From: Woeseiaceae bacterium
GTDB taxonomy: Bacteria > Pseudomonadota > Gammaproteobacteria > Steroidobacterales > Woeseiaceae
Length of the DNA: 64,000 bases
Direction of reading: 5' to 3'
Assembly (NCBI GenBank): GCA_021773135.1
Contig: JAJFKP010000004.1
Coordinates: 62,001 to 126,000, forward strand
The notes under the pieces were generated by a model, which worked only from the letters and a program-made list of their open reading frames with translations, did no database searches and was not told the origin of the DNA. This document shows, one piece after another, positions 54,455 to 63,707 of the stretch (position 1 is its first letter; each line of letters begins with the position of its first letter). The translations under genes were made by a program, and so were the position numbers.

Positions 54455-56557
54455 TCAGACTTTGCCGTATTGATGTGCGTCACCCAGCCAGCGGCGAACA
54501 ATTTGTTGTGCTGCCGGCTTGAACTGTCGCTGAATTATTTCAGCGCTTTTCTGGACAACCGGCATCAACTCGGCATCGCGCACCAGGTTTGCAATGCGAT
54601 ATTCCGGCAGCCCGGTCTGTTTGGTACCGAGCAGTTCACCGGGCCCGCGCAGCTCGAGGTCTCGCTGCGCGACCAGGAAGCCGTCATTAGTCTCGCGCAG
54701 CACGGCGAGTCGGTTGCGCGCCAGTTGCCCCAGCGGTTGTTTGTAAAGCATGACGCAATGACTTTGTTGTGCGCCCCGACCCACCCGGCCCCGCAGCTGG
54801 TGTAGCTGCGACAGTCCCATGCGTTCCGAGTTTTCAATGATCATGAGCCCGGCGTTCGGCACATCCACGCCGACTTCGATGACGGTGGTTGCGACCAGCA
54901 CATCAATATCACCGGCCTTGAATGCCCGCATGATTTCTTCACGCCGGGCGTTTTTAATTCGCCCATGCACGAGCCCGACGCGGAGCGGGTCCAGTGCGTC
55001 GGTCAGCATTGCGAAGCTGGCTTCGGCTGCCTGGTAGTCGAGCAGCTCGGACTCATCGATCAACGGGCACACCCAGTAGGCCTGCTGTCCGCTGGCACAC
55101 GCGCTGCGTACCCGTTCGACCACCTCGGCACGGCGCGTGTCCGGGAGCGCGATCGTGGTTACCGGCTGTCGTCCTGGCGGCAGCTCGTCAATGATTGAAG
55201 TATCGAGATCTGCATAGGCCGCCATCGCCAGCGTACGAGGTATGGGCGTGGCGGTCATCACGAGCTGGTGCGGGTGTTTGCGCGCGTCGGAATGCCTGTT
55301 GGCGAGGCCCTTGTTTCTGAGGGCAACGCGCTGGTGGACGCCGAAGCGGTGCTGTTCGTCAATGACGACGAGCGCGAGATTGGCAAATTCGACGCCTTCC
55401 TGGAACAGCGCATGCGTGCCCACAATAACGCTGGCACGACCTGCCTGAATTGCCTCCAGTGACGCGCGTCTTGCAGCCTGTTTCTGACTACCGGACAGCC
55501 AGGCCAGTTCAATCCCGAGAGCGTCGAACCAGGCGGAAAAACTCGCCCAGTGCTGTTCCGCGAGCAGTTCGGTGGGTGCCATTATCGCGGCCTGGCTCCC
55601 CGCGGAAACCGCCTGCATACAGGCCGCGGCGGCAACGACTGTCTTGCCCGAGCCAACATCTCCCTGGATCAGGCGCATCATCGGATGCGCCAACGCCAGA
55701 TCAGCCGCAATCTCGGCAACCACCCGTTCCTGCGCGCCAGTCAGTTTGAAAGGCAGGCTGCTTACAAATAAGCCTCGCAGTCCCTTTCTATCGACCAGTG
55801 GCGTTGCCGGCTCGCGGCTGGCGAGATCGCGAAGATTGCGCAGGCTCATGTAGTGCGCCAGTAACTCCTCGAATGACAGCCGCAGCTGGCACGGGTGTTT
55901 GCCGTTCTCAATGCTGGCGAGATCGACATCGGGCGGCGGTTTGTGCAGGTAGTGCAGCGCGGCTTCCAGCGACGGCAGCTCAAGCTCTTGCAGAACTTGC
56001 GCAGGCAGCAGCTCCTCCGGTGCTTCCCGGCGCATCATTTCGAGTGCCTGGGCGACGAGGTTCCTGAGGCGTCCCTGCTGGACACCTTCAGTCAGCGGGT
56101 AGATTGGCGTCAGAGCGTCGTCAACTTCCGGTTCCTGTTCTCCGCGCAGGACCCGATATTCCGGGTGCACCATTTCAATGCCAACCGGTCCGGGGCGCAC
56201 GTCACCAAAGCAGGTAACGGTCGCACCGTTTTGAAACTGCGCCTGCTGTTGCCGGGAAAAATGAAAGAAGCGCAGCGTGATTTGACCACTGCCATCGCTT
56301 ATGCGGACGAGCAGGCTGCGCCGACCCCGGTAAACGGTTTCGGCAAGCAAGACCGTGCCGCTAACCAGGCAGCGCATGCCCGGCCGGGCAGCGCCTATCG
56401 GTACAAACGATGTGCGATCTTCATACCGCAGCGGCAGCAGGAACAGCAGGTCCTCAACCCGATAAAGCCCGAGGCGCTCAAGCGTGCGCGCAAGAGCGGG
56501 CCCCACACCGCGCAAGACGGTGAGCGCGGAAGAAAGGCCGGGTTTGGATTTCGTCAC
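54455..56557 (-). CDS. recG: ATP-dependent DNA helicase RecG
   Basis: A 700-residue fork-reversal helicase. Wedge/OB domain in the first ~230 residues, then Walker A GDVGSGKTVVAAAA near 296, DExH box VVIDEQHRFGV near 405, TATPIPRTLAM, and the TRG-type end QLHQLRGRVGRG...LRGPGELLGTKQTGLP. It lies 17 bases after ridA, in the gmk-rpoZ-spoT-ridA-recG run. Confidence 0.97.
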   Translation of the reverse strand: MTKSKPGLSSALTVLRGVGPALARTLERLGLYRVEDLLFLLPLRYEDRTSFVPIGAARPGMRCLVSGTVLLAETVYRGRRSLLVRISDGSGQITLRFFHFSRQQQAQFQNGATVTCFGDVRPGPVGIEMVHPEYRVLRGEQEPEVDDALTPIYPLTEGVQQGRLRNLVAQALEMMRREAPEELLPAQVLQELELPSLEAALHYLHKPPPDVDLASIENGKHPCQLRLSFEELLAHYMSLRNLRDLASREPATPLVDRKGLRGLFVSSLPFKLTGAQERVVAEIAADLALAHPMMRLIQGDVGSGKTVVAAAACMQAVSAGSQAAIMAPTELLAEQHWASFSAWFDALGIELAWLSGSQKQAARRASLEAIQAGRASVIVGTHALFQEGVEFANLALVVIDEQHRFGVHQRVALRNKGLANRHSDARKHPHQLVMTATPIPRTLAMAAYADLDTSIIDELPPGRQPVTTIALPDTRRAEVVERVRSACASGQQAYWVCPLIDESELLDYQAAEASFAMLTDALDPLRVGLVHGRIKNARREEIMRAFKAGDIDVLVATTVIEVGVDVPNAGLMIIENSERMGLSQLHQLRGRVGRGAQQSHCVMLYKQPLGQLARNRLAVLRETNDGFLVAQRDLELRGPGELLGTKQTGLPEYRIANLVRDAELMPVVQKSAEIIQRQFKPAAQQIVRRWLGDAHQYGKV

Positions 56558-56574
56558 GCCGTGGTCGAGCGCTA

Positions 56575-56955
56575 TTACAAAGCCAGGATCGCCTCGGCCT
56601 CGATGTCGACGCCCTTGGGCAAGGAGGCCACGCCGAGCGCCGCGCGTGCCGGGTAGGGTTCGGTAAAATAATCAGACATTACGGCGTTTACAGTGGCGAA
56701 ATTACCCAGGTCAGTGAGATAAATCGTCAGCTTGACGATCTGGTCCAGGTCGCCACCCGCAGCGCGGCAAACCGCCTGCAGATTATCGAAGACGCGCCTG
56801 GCACGGGCTTCAAAGTCACCGTCCACGACCTCCATCGTGCTCGGATCGAGCGGGATCTGGCCGGACAGGAAAACAAGGTTGCCGCTCTGCACGGCCTGCG
56901 AGTATGTGCCGATTGCCGACGGCGCGTGTTCGGTGGTGATGGTCTTTTTACTCAA
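56575..56955 (-). CDS. ridA: RidA family 2-iminopropanoate/enamine deaminase
   Basis: A 126-residue trimeric enzyme that hydrolyses reactive enamine/imine intermediates of PLP enzymes. It has [23 protein letters not shown] at the start, and the catalytic-site YPARAALGV (Arg) and [10 protein letters not shown] (Glu) at the end. It occupies the place that trmH has in E. coli between spoT and recG. Confidence 0.95.
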   Translation of the reverse strand: MSKKTITTEHAPSAIGTYSQAVQSGNLVFLSGQIPLDPSTMEVVDGDFEARARRVFDNLQAVCRAAGGDLDQIVKLTIYLTDLGNFATVNAVMSDYFTEPYPARAALGVASLPKGVDIEAEAILAL

Positions 56956-57000
56956 CGGATTCTCCGGGTGACGGTTTTATTATGCGGGGTCGTTGCAAAT

Positions 57001-59154
57001 TCAGGAATCGCGACTGACGCGGTGGACGTTGGCCATTTTGCGTACGTTGCGGATGATACGCGCGAGATGCACGCGGTTCTTGACCTGTAACAGGAAGGTC
57101 ATCGACGTGGTGTCCTGGTGCCGATTCACAACCGCAACTTCTTCTATATTGGACTGGGAGTCTGCAATGACGGCTGCGACTTCGGCCAGTACGCCGGTCT
57201 TGTTGACGGATTCGACGTGAATTTCGCTCGAGAAATCCTGGTCAAGTCCCTCTTCCCAGCTCACGGACAGCCATTTCTCTGGCTGCTTCCTGAAATTGGT
57301 CAGGTTGCCGCAGGTGTTGCGATGAATGACAACGCCACGACCAGAACTTAAATATCCCATGACATTATCCCCGGGAATGGGGTGGCAACATTTACCGTAG
57401 CTGACGACCATGCCTTCCGTGCCGGCGATAACCAGGCTGGCCGAGGTTGGCTCAGCATCGTCTTCCCGGATGCCGACCAGGAAGCGCGCCGTCAAAGGCG
57501 CCAGTCGCTCACCCAGCCCGAGTTGCTCGAAGAGACTTGACGGGTCTTTCAGGCCGAGCTCGTCCAACGCCTCTCGCAGGCGCACCTTGCCTACTTTTCG
57601 CAGCGACGAACCGAGGTCTTTCAGTGAGCGGTCGAGCAGGCGTTTGCCCAAATCCACGGATTCGCTCGAGCGCATATTCTTCATATACTTCTGGATAGCG
57701 CTGCGCGCTTTCGCCGTCGTTACAAAGGTCACCCAGTTCGGGTTTGGCTTGGCACCGCGCGCCGTCACGATCTCGACTGTCTGGCTGTTATGCAGAGTCG
57801 TGCGCAATGGCACCAGCGTTCGGTCGACCTTGGCGGCAACGCAGCGATTGCCAACATCGGTATGTACGGCATAGGCGAAGTCGACCACGGTGGCTCCTTT
57901 GGGCAAGGGCAGGATGTCGCCTTTCGGCGTAAACACGTAGATCTTGTCCGGAAACAAATCGACCTTGACGCTTTCAAGGAATTCCTCAGATGTCCCGGTC
58001 TGCTGTATTTCCTCCAGACGGGACAGCCAGTCGCGCGCCCGCCGCTGCGGCGTTGCCGAAGATTTGTCGATCGCCTTGTAACGCCAGTGCGCAGCTACCC
58101 CCGACTCGGCAACGCTATCCATTTCACGCGTGCGTATCTGTACTTCGAGTGGCAGCCCCTTTGGTCCGAATAACGTCGTGTGCAGTGACTGGTAGCCATT
58201 AATGCGGGGAATGGCGATGTAGTCTTTAAAGCGCCCCGGCATCGGCTTGTATAAACCATGCACTATGCCGAGCAGCCGGTAACAGGTGTTGACGTCGTCC
58301 ACAATAATTCGAAAGCCATATACATCGACAACGTCGTTCAGAGGCCGCTTCTTTTCCGCCATCTTCTTGTAGATGCTGTAAAGGCGTTTCTCGCGCCCCC
58401 GTACCTCACCGTCAATATTCTCCGCCGTCATCGCATGGAGAATGTGTTCCGATATTTTTTTGACAATTTGACGCTGGCTGCCCTTGCTGCGCTTCAAGGC
58501 TCTTCCCAGCACAGCGTATCGATATGGGTAAAGATAGCGAAAGCCCAAATCTTCCAGCGCAACTTTCATGTGATTGATACCAAGCCTGTTGGCAATGGGC
58601 GCGTATATATCAAGTGTTTCGCGGGCGATGCGCGCCTGTTTTTCGCGCGGCATGGCATCGAGCGTCGACATGTTGTGCAAGCGGTCGGCAAGCTTTACGA
58701 GAATGACGCGAATATCCTCGATCATGGCCAGCATCATCTTGCGAAAGCTCTCCGCGTGGGCTTCGGCTCGACTCGTAAACTGCATCTGGTCCAGTTTGCT
58801 GACGCCATCGACCAGGGCGGCAACTTCGGCGCCGAATTCCTCCTCGATCTCGGCAATTGAAATATCCGTATCCTCGACGACATCGTGCAGAATCGCAGCG
58901 CTGATGGTCTGCGGATCCAGGTGCATGTCTGCGAGCGATTGTGCGACTGCTACCGGGTGGGAAATGTAGGGCTCACCCGAGAGGCGAGTTTGCCCGGCAT
59001 GCGCAAGCGCGCCGAATTCGTACGCTTTAATGATCCCCTCTATATGTTCTGCCGACACATAGGTTTCGAGGCTCTCGATAAGTTGCCTTAAATCACGGGC
59101 GCGTCTGGTTGACCCACCCGGGAGTTTGGCAAGCAGAGTAGCGGCGTAGTCCAT
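57001..59154 (-). CDS. spoT: Bifunctional (p)ppGpp synthetase/hydrolase
   Basis: A 717-residue stringent-response enzyme. The HD hydrolase is intact (YISHPVAVAQ, AAILHDVVEDT, DRLHNMSTLD); the synthetase has YGFRIIVDDVNTCY, GRFKDYIAIPRINGYQSLHT and EVQIRTREMD with catalytic Glu and Arg; TGS domain from about 385; C-terminal ACT domain ending MANVHRVSRDS. SpoT-type rather than RelA because the HD residues are intact and rpoZ precedes it. Located between rpoZ and ridA. Confidence 0.95.
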   Translation of the reverse strand: MDYAATLLAKLPGGSTRRARDLRQLIESLETYVSAEHIEGIIKAYEFGALAHAGQTRLSGEPYISHPVAVAQSLADMHLDPQTISAAILHDVVEDTDISIAEIEEEFGAEVAALVDGVSKLDQMQFTSRAEAHAESFRKMMLAMIEDIRVILVKLADRLHNMSTLDAMPREKQARIARETLDIYAPIANRLGINHMKVALEDLGFRYLYPYRYAVLGRALKRSKGSQRQIVKKISEHILHAMTAENIDGEVRGREKRLYSIYKKMAEKKRPLNDVVDVYGFRIIVDDVNTCYRLLGIVHGLYKPMPGRFKDYIAIPRINGYQSLHTTLFGPKGLPLEVQIRTREMDSVAESGVAAHWRYKAIDKSSATPQRRARDWLSRLEEIQQTGTSEEFLESVKVDLFPDKIYVFTPKGDILPLPKGATVVDFAYAVHTDVGNRCVAAKVDRTLVPLRTTLHNSQTVEIVTARGAKPNPNWVTFVTTAKARSAIQKYMKNMRSSESVDLGKRLLDRSLKDLGSSLRKVGKVRLREALDELGLKDPSSLFEQLGLGERLAPLTARFLVGIREDDAEPTSASLVIAGTEGMVVSYGKCCHPIPGDNVMGYLSSGRGVVIHRNTCGNLTNFRKQPEKWLSVSWEEGLDQDFSSEIHVESVNKTGVLAEVAAVIADSQSNIEEVAVVNRHQDTTSMTFLLQVKNRVHLARIIRNVRKMANVHRVSRDS

Positions 59155-59260
59155 GACTTATAATAGCCTGTCGCCGCAATGGTCGCAGCGCAGAGGCGTG
59201 GACAAAGTGTGGTCAGGCTCCGACAGTCGCCTGCGGATGCGGGGTCAGGCCCCGCAACAA

Positions 59261-59542
59261 TCAGTCGCCGATCGAAATTCCGCGCATTGGCAAAATGTCT
59301 TCGACGGCTTCCGGCTGCATGAATTCTTCCGGCATCGGCGTTTCAATTTCTTCCAGGATCGCGGGTGTCACATGACCCTCAGCGATCTCACGTAACGCGA
59401 TTACCGTGGGTTTGTCATTCTCCAGGCTGACTAAAGCATCCGCGCCGTGTGCTACCCGTCGAGCCCGTTTGGCAGCGACCAGTACCATTTCAAAAATGTT
59501 GTCGATATTCACAAGACAATCTTCGACCGTGATTCTGGCCAT
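59261..59542 (-). CDS. rpoZ: RNA polymerase omega subunit
   Basis: A 93-residue subunit that helps assemble beta-prime and forms part of a ppGpp site. N-terminal [29 protein letters not shown] and [16 protein letters not shown] are diagnostic; the length matches E. coli (91). A GCGGGG/CCCCGC hairpin lies in the spacer to spoT near 59236-59253. Confidence 0.96.
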   Translation of the reverse strand: MARITVEDCLVNIDNIFEMVLVAAKRARRVAHGADALVSLENDKPTVIALREIAEGHVTPAILEEIETPMPEEFMQPEAVEDILPMRGISIGD

Positions 59543-59562
59543 CTAATCCTAACTCCAGTAGT

Positions 59563-59583
59563 GGCCCGCTAAGGGGCCTTTTT
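59563..59583 (+). terminator. Terminator-like hairpin oriented + between gmk and rpoZ
   Basis: GGCCC and GGGCC pair around GCTAAG and are followed by TTTTT on the + strand, whereas the flanking genes are on the minus strand. It could stop antisense transcription, or be incidental. Confidence 0.3.
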
Positions 59584-59622
59584 CTTGATCAAGACCCACC
59601 AGTCTATCGCATAAGCCAGGCG

Positions 59623-60240
59623 CTAAACCAGTATATTTTCGATTCGGCTGCAGAGTTCCGGTCTGCTGGCATGGTTTGCTTCACCCTCGCCCGACAGAAT
59701 GGCCTCCATGGCATCGACGGCTTCATCCAGGTCGTCATTAATGATCACATAGTCAAACTCGCGCCAATGCGACATATCGCCCAGAGCGTCAGACAGGCGT
59801 CGGGCAATAACAGCATCACTGTCAGTTTGCCGGCCACGCAGCCGGCGCTCCAGTTCGCGGCGGGACGGCGGCATCACGAAAATCGTAACGCAGGACGGCA
59901 TCGAGGCGCGGACCTGCTGCGCGCCCTGCCAATCGATCTCGAGGATGACATTCGCGCCGTTCGACAGGTGTTGCTCCACCTGCGATCGACTCGTGCCGTA
60001 GTGATTATCGAACACGACGGCCGATTCGAGCAGCTCTCCCTGCCGTTCCAATTCCACAAACCTGTCTTCGCTGACGAAGAAATAGTCGCGCCCGTCTTCC
60101 TCATTCTTCCGCTGCGCACGCGTGGTATAGGAAACGGAAAACCTGAGCTGGGGGTTGCGTTTAACCACCGCTTTAACGAGCGTAGTTTTACCGGCACCAG
60201 ATGGCGCGGCGATGACAAACAGGGAGCCTGCGGCACTCAA
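59623..60240 (-). CDS. gmk: Guanylate kinase
   Basis: A 205-residue enzyme phosphorylating GMP to GDP. Walker A APSGAGKTTLV at about 11-21; GMP-binding SVSYTTRAQRKNEEDGRDYFFVSEDRF and EIDWQGAQQVR follow. It lies six bases after yicC and 80 before rpoZ. Confidence 0.97.
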   Translation of the reverse strand: MSAAGSLFVIAAPSGAGKTTLVKAVVKRNPQLRFSVSYTTRAQRKNEEDGRDYFFVSEDRFVELERQGELLESAVVFDNHYGTSRSQVEQHLSNGANVILEIDWQGAQQVRASMPSCVTIFVMPPSRRELERRLRGRQTDSDAVIARRLSDALGDMSHWREFDYVIINDDLDEAVDAMEAILSGEGEANHASRPELCSRIENILV

Positions 60241-60245
60241 GCGTC

Positions 60246-61112
60246 TTACTCTACGTTCTGGATTTGTTCGCGCATTTGTTCGATCAGTACTTTGAGATCG
60301 ACTGCGGCGTTGGTCGTTTGTTTGTCGGCCGACTTCGAGCCGAGTGTATTCGCTTCGCGGTTCAGTTCCTGCATCAGGAAATCGAGTCGTCGACCGACCG
60401 GCTCCGTCTTTCTCAGCGCACCACGAACTTCGCTGACGTGACTTTCCAGCCGATCGAGTTCTTCATCGACGTCCAGTTTCTGTGCGATTAATGCCAACTC
60501 CGTTTCGAGCCGATCCGGGTCTGCTTCGATGTCCAGCTTATCGATGCGCTCCTGTTGTTTGGCCCTCACGGCGCTCTGCACTTCGGGCATTCGGTCTCTT
60601 ACCGATGCTGCAATCGCAACAACGTCATCGAGGCGCGAGTCAAGCATATCGGCAATTCGCTGGCCTTCACTTGCGCGCATCGTTCCCATCTCGGCCAGTG
60701 CATTGACCAGCGCAGTGTTCGCTTCCGAGTACAGCGGTTCAGTGTCTATCTCCGGATCTGCCACAACGCCCGGCCAGCGCAGCACATCCAGCGCGTCCGG
60801 AGCGCGGCAGTCCGGCAGCAGGCTGGCGATGCGGGCCGTGCTGGCGCCAATCTGCTGCACCAGGTCGGTATTGAGGTTGAGCTCGGCGGCACTGGCTTTT
60901 GCACGTCGCAGGTGCAATGAACACTCGACTTTACCGCGCGCGAGTTCATGACCAATCGTGTTGCGAAAGTCGATTTCTTTCGAGCGTAGTTCGTCGGGCA
61001 GGCGAAACTGCACATCCAGGTAACGATGGTTAACGGCTCGCAACTCGCAGGTTAAGGTGCCGAACGGCGTTTCGACCGCGGCCCGGGCGAATCCGGTCAT
61101 ACTGTTTAACAT
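60246..61112 (-). CDS. YicC/YloC family endoribonuclease
   Basis: A ~288-residue protein of the YicC family, now regarded as an endoribonuclease. The N terminus MLNSMTGFARA fits the family start (MIRSMTAYAR in E. coli) and has AAGGATG upstream, choosing ATG 61112 over the GTG at 61115. Other blocks: ELRAVNHRYLDVQFRLP and the C-terminal GRRLDFLMQELNREANTLGSKS. It heads the minus-strand run yicC-gmk-rpoZ-spoT. Confidence 0.93.
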   Translation of the reverse strand: MLNSMTGFARAAVETPFGTLTCELRAVNHRYLDVQFRLPDELRSKEIDFRNTIGHELARGKVECSLHLRRAKASAAELNLNTDLVQQIGASTARIASLLPDCRAPDALDVLRWPGVVADPEIDTEPLYSEANTALVNALAEMGTMRASEGQRIADMLDSRLDDVVAIAASVRDRMPEVQSAVRAKQQERIDKLDIEADPDRLETELALIAQKLDVDEELDRLESHVSEVRGALRKTEPVGRRLDFLMQELNREANTLGSKSADKQTTNAAVDLKVLIEQMREQIQNVE

Positions 61113-61302
61113 CACACATCCTTTTGGTATTCCGGCGCAAACGAACCATCAACACCTGGCATCTATAGCGGGGATTTTTCCAGCTGGCCGCATACTGCAC
61201 GAAATCATCGGTTTTGAGAATGCGGTCGTTGTTCCTGGCAGATTATTTATTCTAAGCTGGCTGACCGATATGGACCAGCAGCTGGGCCTACGAATAATTC
61301 CT

Positions 61303-62049
61303 ATGAAAATCGAATACGCAAAAGTCTCCGCGATGGGAGATCGCCAGGATAACCAGGATCGAGCTGCGGTCGTGGTTGCCGAGGATGCTGCCATCATGCT
61401 GGTCTTCGACGGGATGGGAGGCCATTCGGACGGTGCACGTGCAGCCGAAGTTGGCATGAAGGTCGTCCAGGACAGGTTTACCTCCGCATCGCTACCGATT
61501 TTTGATCCTTACGGTTTTCTCTATATGGCGCTCGAAAAGGCGCATGAGGAGGTCGTCAAGCTGGGGCTCGAACAGGCGGTCGATTTCCGACCCCGGGCGA
61601 CCTGCGCAATCTGCCTGATACAGGAAAACGGTGCCTGGTGGGCGCATATTGGCGATAGCCGCATCTACCAGCTGCGGGCCGGCAAGCTGGTCAGCCGTTC
61701 GCGAGATCACAGTCATGTCGAGGTCCTCATCCAGGAGGGTGCAATCACCGAGGAAGAGGCGCTGGATCACCCGATGCGCAATTTCGTCGAATGCTGCATT
61801 GGCGGGGACGCGCCGGTTCCGGACATGACGATTACCCGCATGAAGCCGCTTTTTCCCGGCGACGTCCTGTTGGCATGTTCTGACGGTCTGTGGTCAGGGA
61901 TGAATGACGATGAGATTGCCGAGGTGGCAACGCGCAGCACGACGAGTCTCGCCGAGAATCTAAAGACGCTAAGTATCAAAGCGCTGACAATGAACGCACC
62001 GTACAGCGACAACACGACGGGCACGGCTCTACTTTGGCTCGGTGAATAA
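61303..62049 (+). CDS. PP2C-family serine/threonine protein phosphatase
   Basis: A ~248-residue metal-dependent phosphatase. Metal-ligand motifs: GDRQDNQDRAA, VFDGMGGHSDG, HIGDSRIYQLRAG, CSDGLW and YSDNTTGTALL, all intact, so activity is expected. Substrates unknown; no adjacent Ser/Thr kinase is seen. The ATG at 61303 (MKIEYAKVSAMG) gives the family start; ATG 61270 would add 11 residues. Divergent from yicC, before rph. Confidence 0.9.
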   Translation: MKIEYAKVSAMGDRQDNQDRAAVVVAEDAAIMLVFDGMGGHSDGARAAEVGMKVVQDRFTSASLPIFDPYGFLYMALEKAHEEVVKLGLEQAVDFRPRATCAICLIQENGAWWAHIGDSRIYQLRAGKLVSRSRDHSHVEVLIQEGAITEEEALDHPMRNFVECCIGGDAPVPDMTITRMKPLFPGDVLLACSDGLWSGMNDDEIAEVATRSTTSLAENLKTLSIKALTMNAPYSDNTTGTALLWLGE

Positions 62050-62215
62050 TATCTGCCTGCGACCATAGCCCGGCCAGCGTCCTGCCTTTTGGCGTATCAT
62101 GGTGACCCGCGCCGTTTGCCTGAAAGTTTAACCAGGCGTCGTTTCTGCAGGCAATCGCGTGCTCGACAAGGGTCCCGACCCTGTTCTGACACCGCCCCAG
62201 TTTAAGGAGAGACCT

Positions 62216-62938
62216 ATGCGCCCGAGTGGCCGCACGCCGGATGAGTTACGCCCGGTACGATTTATTGCTGACTACACTAAACATGCTGCCGGCAGCGTGC
62301 TCGCCGAATTCGGCGATACACGCGTGCTGTGCACTGCGAGCGTAGAACATCGCGTGCCGATCTGGTTGCGTGGTCGCGGCAAAGGGTGGGTGACGGGCGA
62401 ATATGGCATGCTGCCAGGATCAACCAACACTCGCTCTGCCAGGGAAGCCGCGAGAGGCAAGCAAAGTGGCCGCACGCAGGAAATTCAGCGCCTGATCGGT
62501 CGTTCATTGCGTGCGGCGACAGACCTTAAGGGACTGGGTGAAAAAACCGTTACGCTCGATTGCGATGTTCTGCAGGCTGACGGCGGGACGCGCACGGCTG
62601 CAATCAGCGGCTCATACGTGGCACTGCAAATTGCGATGAACAGGCTGTGCGCACGCGGAGATCTGAAGACTAATCCCATTCATGGACAGATCGCTGCGAT
62701 CTCGGTGGGTATTTTTCGTGGCACCCCTGTTCTTGACCTGGACTACGCCGAGGACTCTCAGGCTGAGACTGACATGAATGTTGTAATGAACGACGCAGGT
62801 CGATTTATCGAAGTACAGGGGACCGCGGAGGGACATGCATTTGACCGCGGCGAATTCGACGCTTTGCTGACCCTTGCGGATAAGGGCGTCGCTGAAATAT
62901 TGCAATTGCAAAGTGCCGCGATCGATTCGGCCGGATAA
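62216..62938 (+). CDS. rph: Ribonuclease PH
   Basis: A 240-residue phosphorolytic 3'-5' exoribonuclease that trims tRNA 3' ends (238 in E. coli). [16 protein letters not shown] at the N terminus, [43 protein letters not shown] and [15 protein letters not shown] are present. AAGGAG lies eight bases before the ATG at 62216, deciding the start. Unlike E. coli K-12, the gene is intact. Confidence 0.97.
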   Translation: MRPSGRTPDELRPVRFIADYTKHAAGSVLAEFGDTRVLCTASVEHRVPIWLRGRGKGWVTGEYGMLPGSTNTRSAREAARGKQSGRTQEIQRLIGRSLRAATDLKGLGEKTVTLDCDVLQADGGTRTAAISGSYVALQIAMNRLCARGDLKTNPIHGQIAAISVGIFRGTPVLDLDYAEDSQAETDMNVVMNDAGRFIEVQGTAEGHAFDRGEFDALLTLADKGVAEILQLQSAAIDSAG

Positions 62939-62948
62939 CGACAGGGCG

Positions 62949-63554
62949 GTGCCGATACCAAAGAAAATGATCCTGGCAAGTGGCAATGCCGGAAAAATCC
63001 GGGAAATCGAAGCCATCTTTTCCGCGCTCGGCGTCGCGATCATGCCGCAGGGCGCACTGGACATTGAGTCGCCCGAGGAGACCGGCGAAACATTCATCGA
63101 AAATGCGCTGCTGAAAGCGCGTCACGCAGCGGCCGTTTCCGGCCTGCCGGCAATCGCGGATGACTCGGGCATTTGTGTGGACGCATTGCATGGTCGGCCC
63201 GGCGTCTGGTCCGCACGTTACGCGGGCGATGATGCCACCGACGTTGAAAATGTAGACCGCCTGCTCGAGGAGATGGCGACTGTGCCGGAGGGCAAACGGG
63301 ACGCCGGGTTCCACTGTGCAGCGGTGCTGGTTTTTCCGGACACGTCAAAAGCGCCGCTCGTGGTCGAGGCCGTCTGGCGCGGTGAGATTGCACAAGGCCG
63401 GGTGGGTGCCGGCGGTTTTGGGTACGATCCGGTATTCCTCGACAAGAATGCGGGCAAAACCGGTGCACAAATGTCACGGCATGAAAAAAACGAGGTCAGT
63501 CATCGCGGTAAGGCATTTCGCGAATTGCGGCAACGGGTGCGGGGGCTCGAGTAA
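62949..63554 (+). CDS. rdgB: XTP/dITP diphosphatase (RdgB/HAM1)
   Basis: A ~201-residue house-cleaning nucleotidase that hydrolyses dITP and XTP to keep them out of DNA. KMILASGNAGKIREIEAIF, the metal loop PAIADDSGICVDALHGRPGVWSARYAG and GAGGFGYDPVFL are the family motifs. GTG at 62949 is chosen because about six residues precede the first strand in relatives; the ATG at 62967 is an alternative. It starts ten bases after the rph stop. Confidence 0.93.
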   Translation: MPIPKKMILASGNAGKIREIEAIFSALGVAIMPQGALDIESPEETGETFIENALLKARHAAAVSGLPAIADDSGICVDALHGRPGVWSARYAGDDATDVENVDRLLEEMATVPEGKRDAGFHCAAVLVFPDTSKAPLVVEAVWRGEIAQGRVGAGGFGYDPVFLDKNAGKTGAQMSRHEKNEVSHRGKAFRELRQRVRGLE

Positions 63555-63560
63555 TAGTCG

Positions 63561-63707
63561 GATAAGCGGATTATTGCCACCGTTGTCTTTGTATATTCAC
63601 TTACGCGCAGGTTAGCCGGATGGTGCCACCGTTATCCCTATACGTTCACCTGCTCCCAGGTTAGATAAATGTTGCCACCGTTATCTTTGTATATTCACCT
63701 ACCCTGG
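63561..63707 (+). repeat. Three 49-bp tandem copies of the hemW 5' end
   Basis: The unit around GGTTAG...TGCCACCGTT...CAC recurs three times with a constant 49-base period (CCACCG at 63577, 63626 and 63675). Copy 3 is the true start of hemW. Copies 1 and 2 encode the same opening peptide, LPPLSLYIHL and VPPLSLYVHL, then stop at TAG 63613-63615 and 63662-63664. Most differences between copies fall on synonymous positions (TTG/CTA, TCT/TCC, TAT/TAC, TTA/CTG). Because 49 is not divisible by three, the copies are in different frames. Confidence 0.85.
63620..63664 (+). CDS. Possible 14-codon leader peptide upstream of hemW
   Basis: ATG GTG CCA CCG... ending GGT TAG; the predicted peptide MVPPLSLYVHLLPG copies the hemW N terminus. 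Its tail AGGTTAG also contains the AGG that serves as ribosome site for hemW, so translation could be coupled. A first copy could start at TTG 63574 and end at 63615. Whether either is translated is not shown. Confidence 0.35.
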   Translation: MVPPLSLYVHLLPG

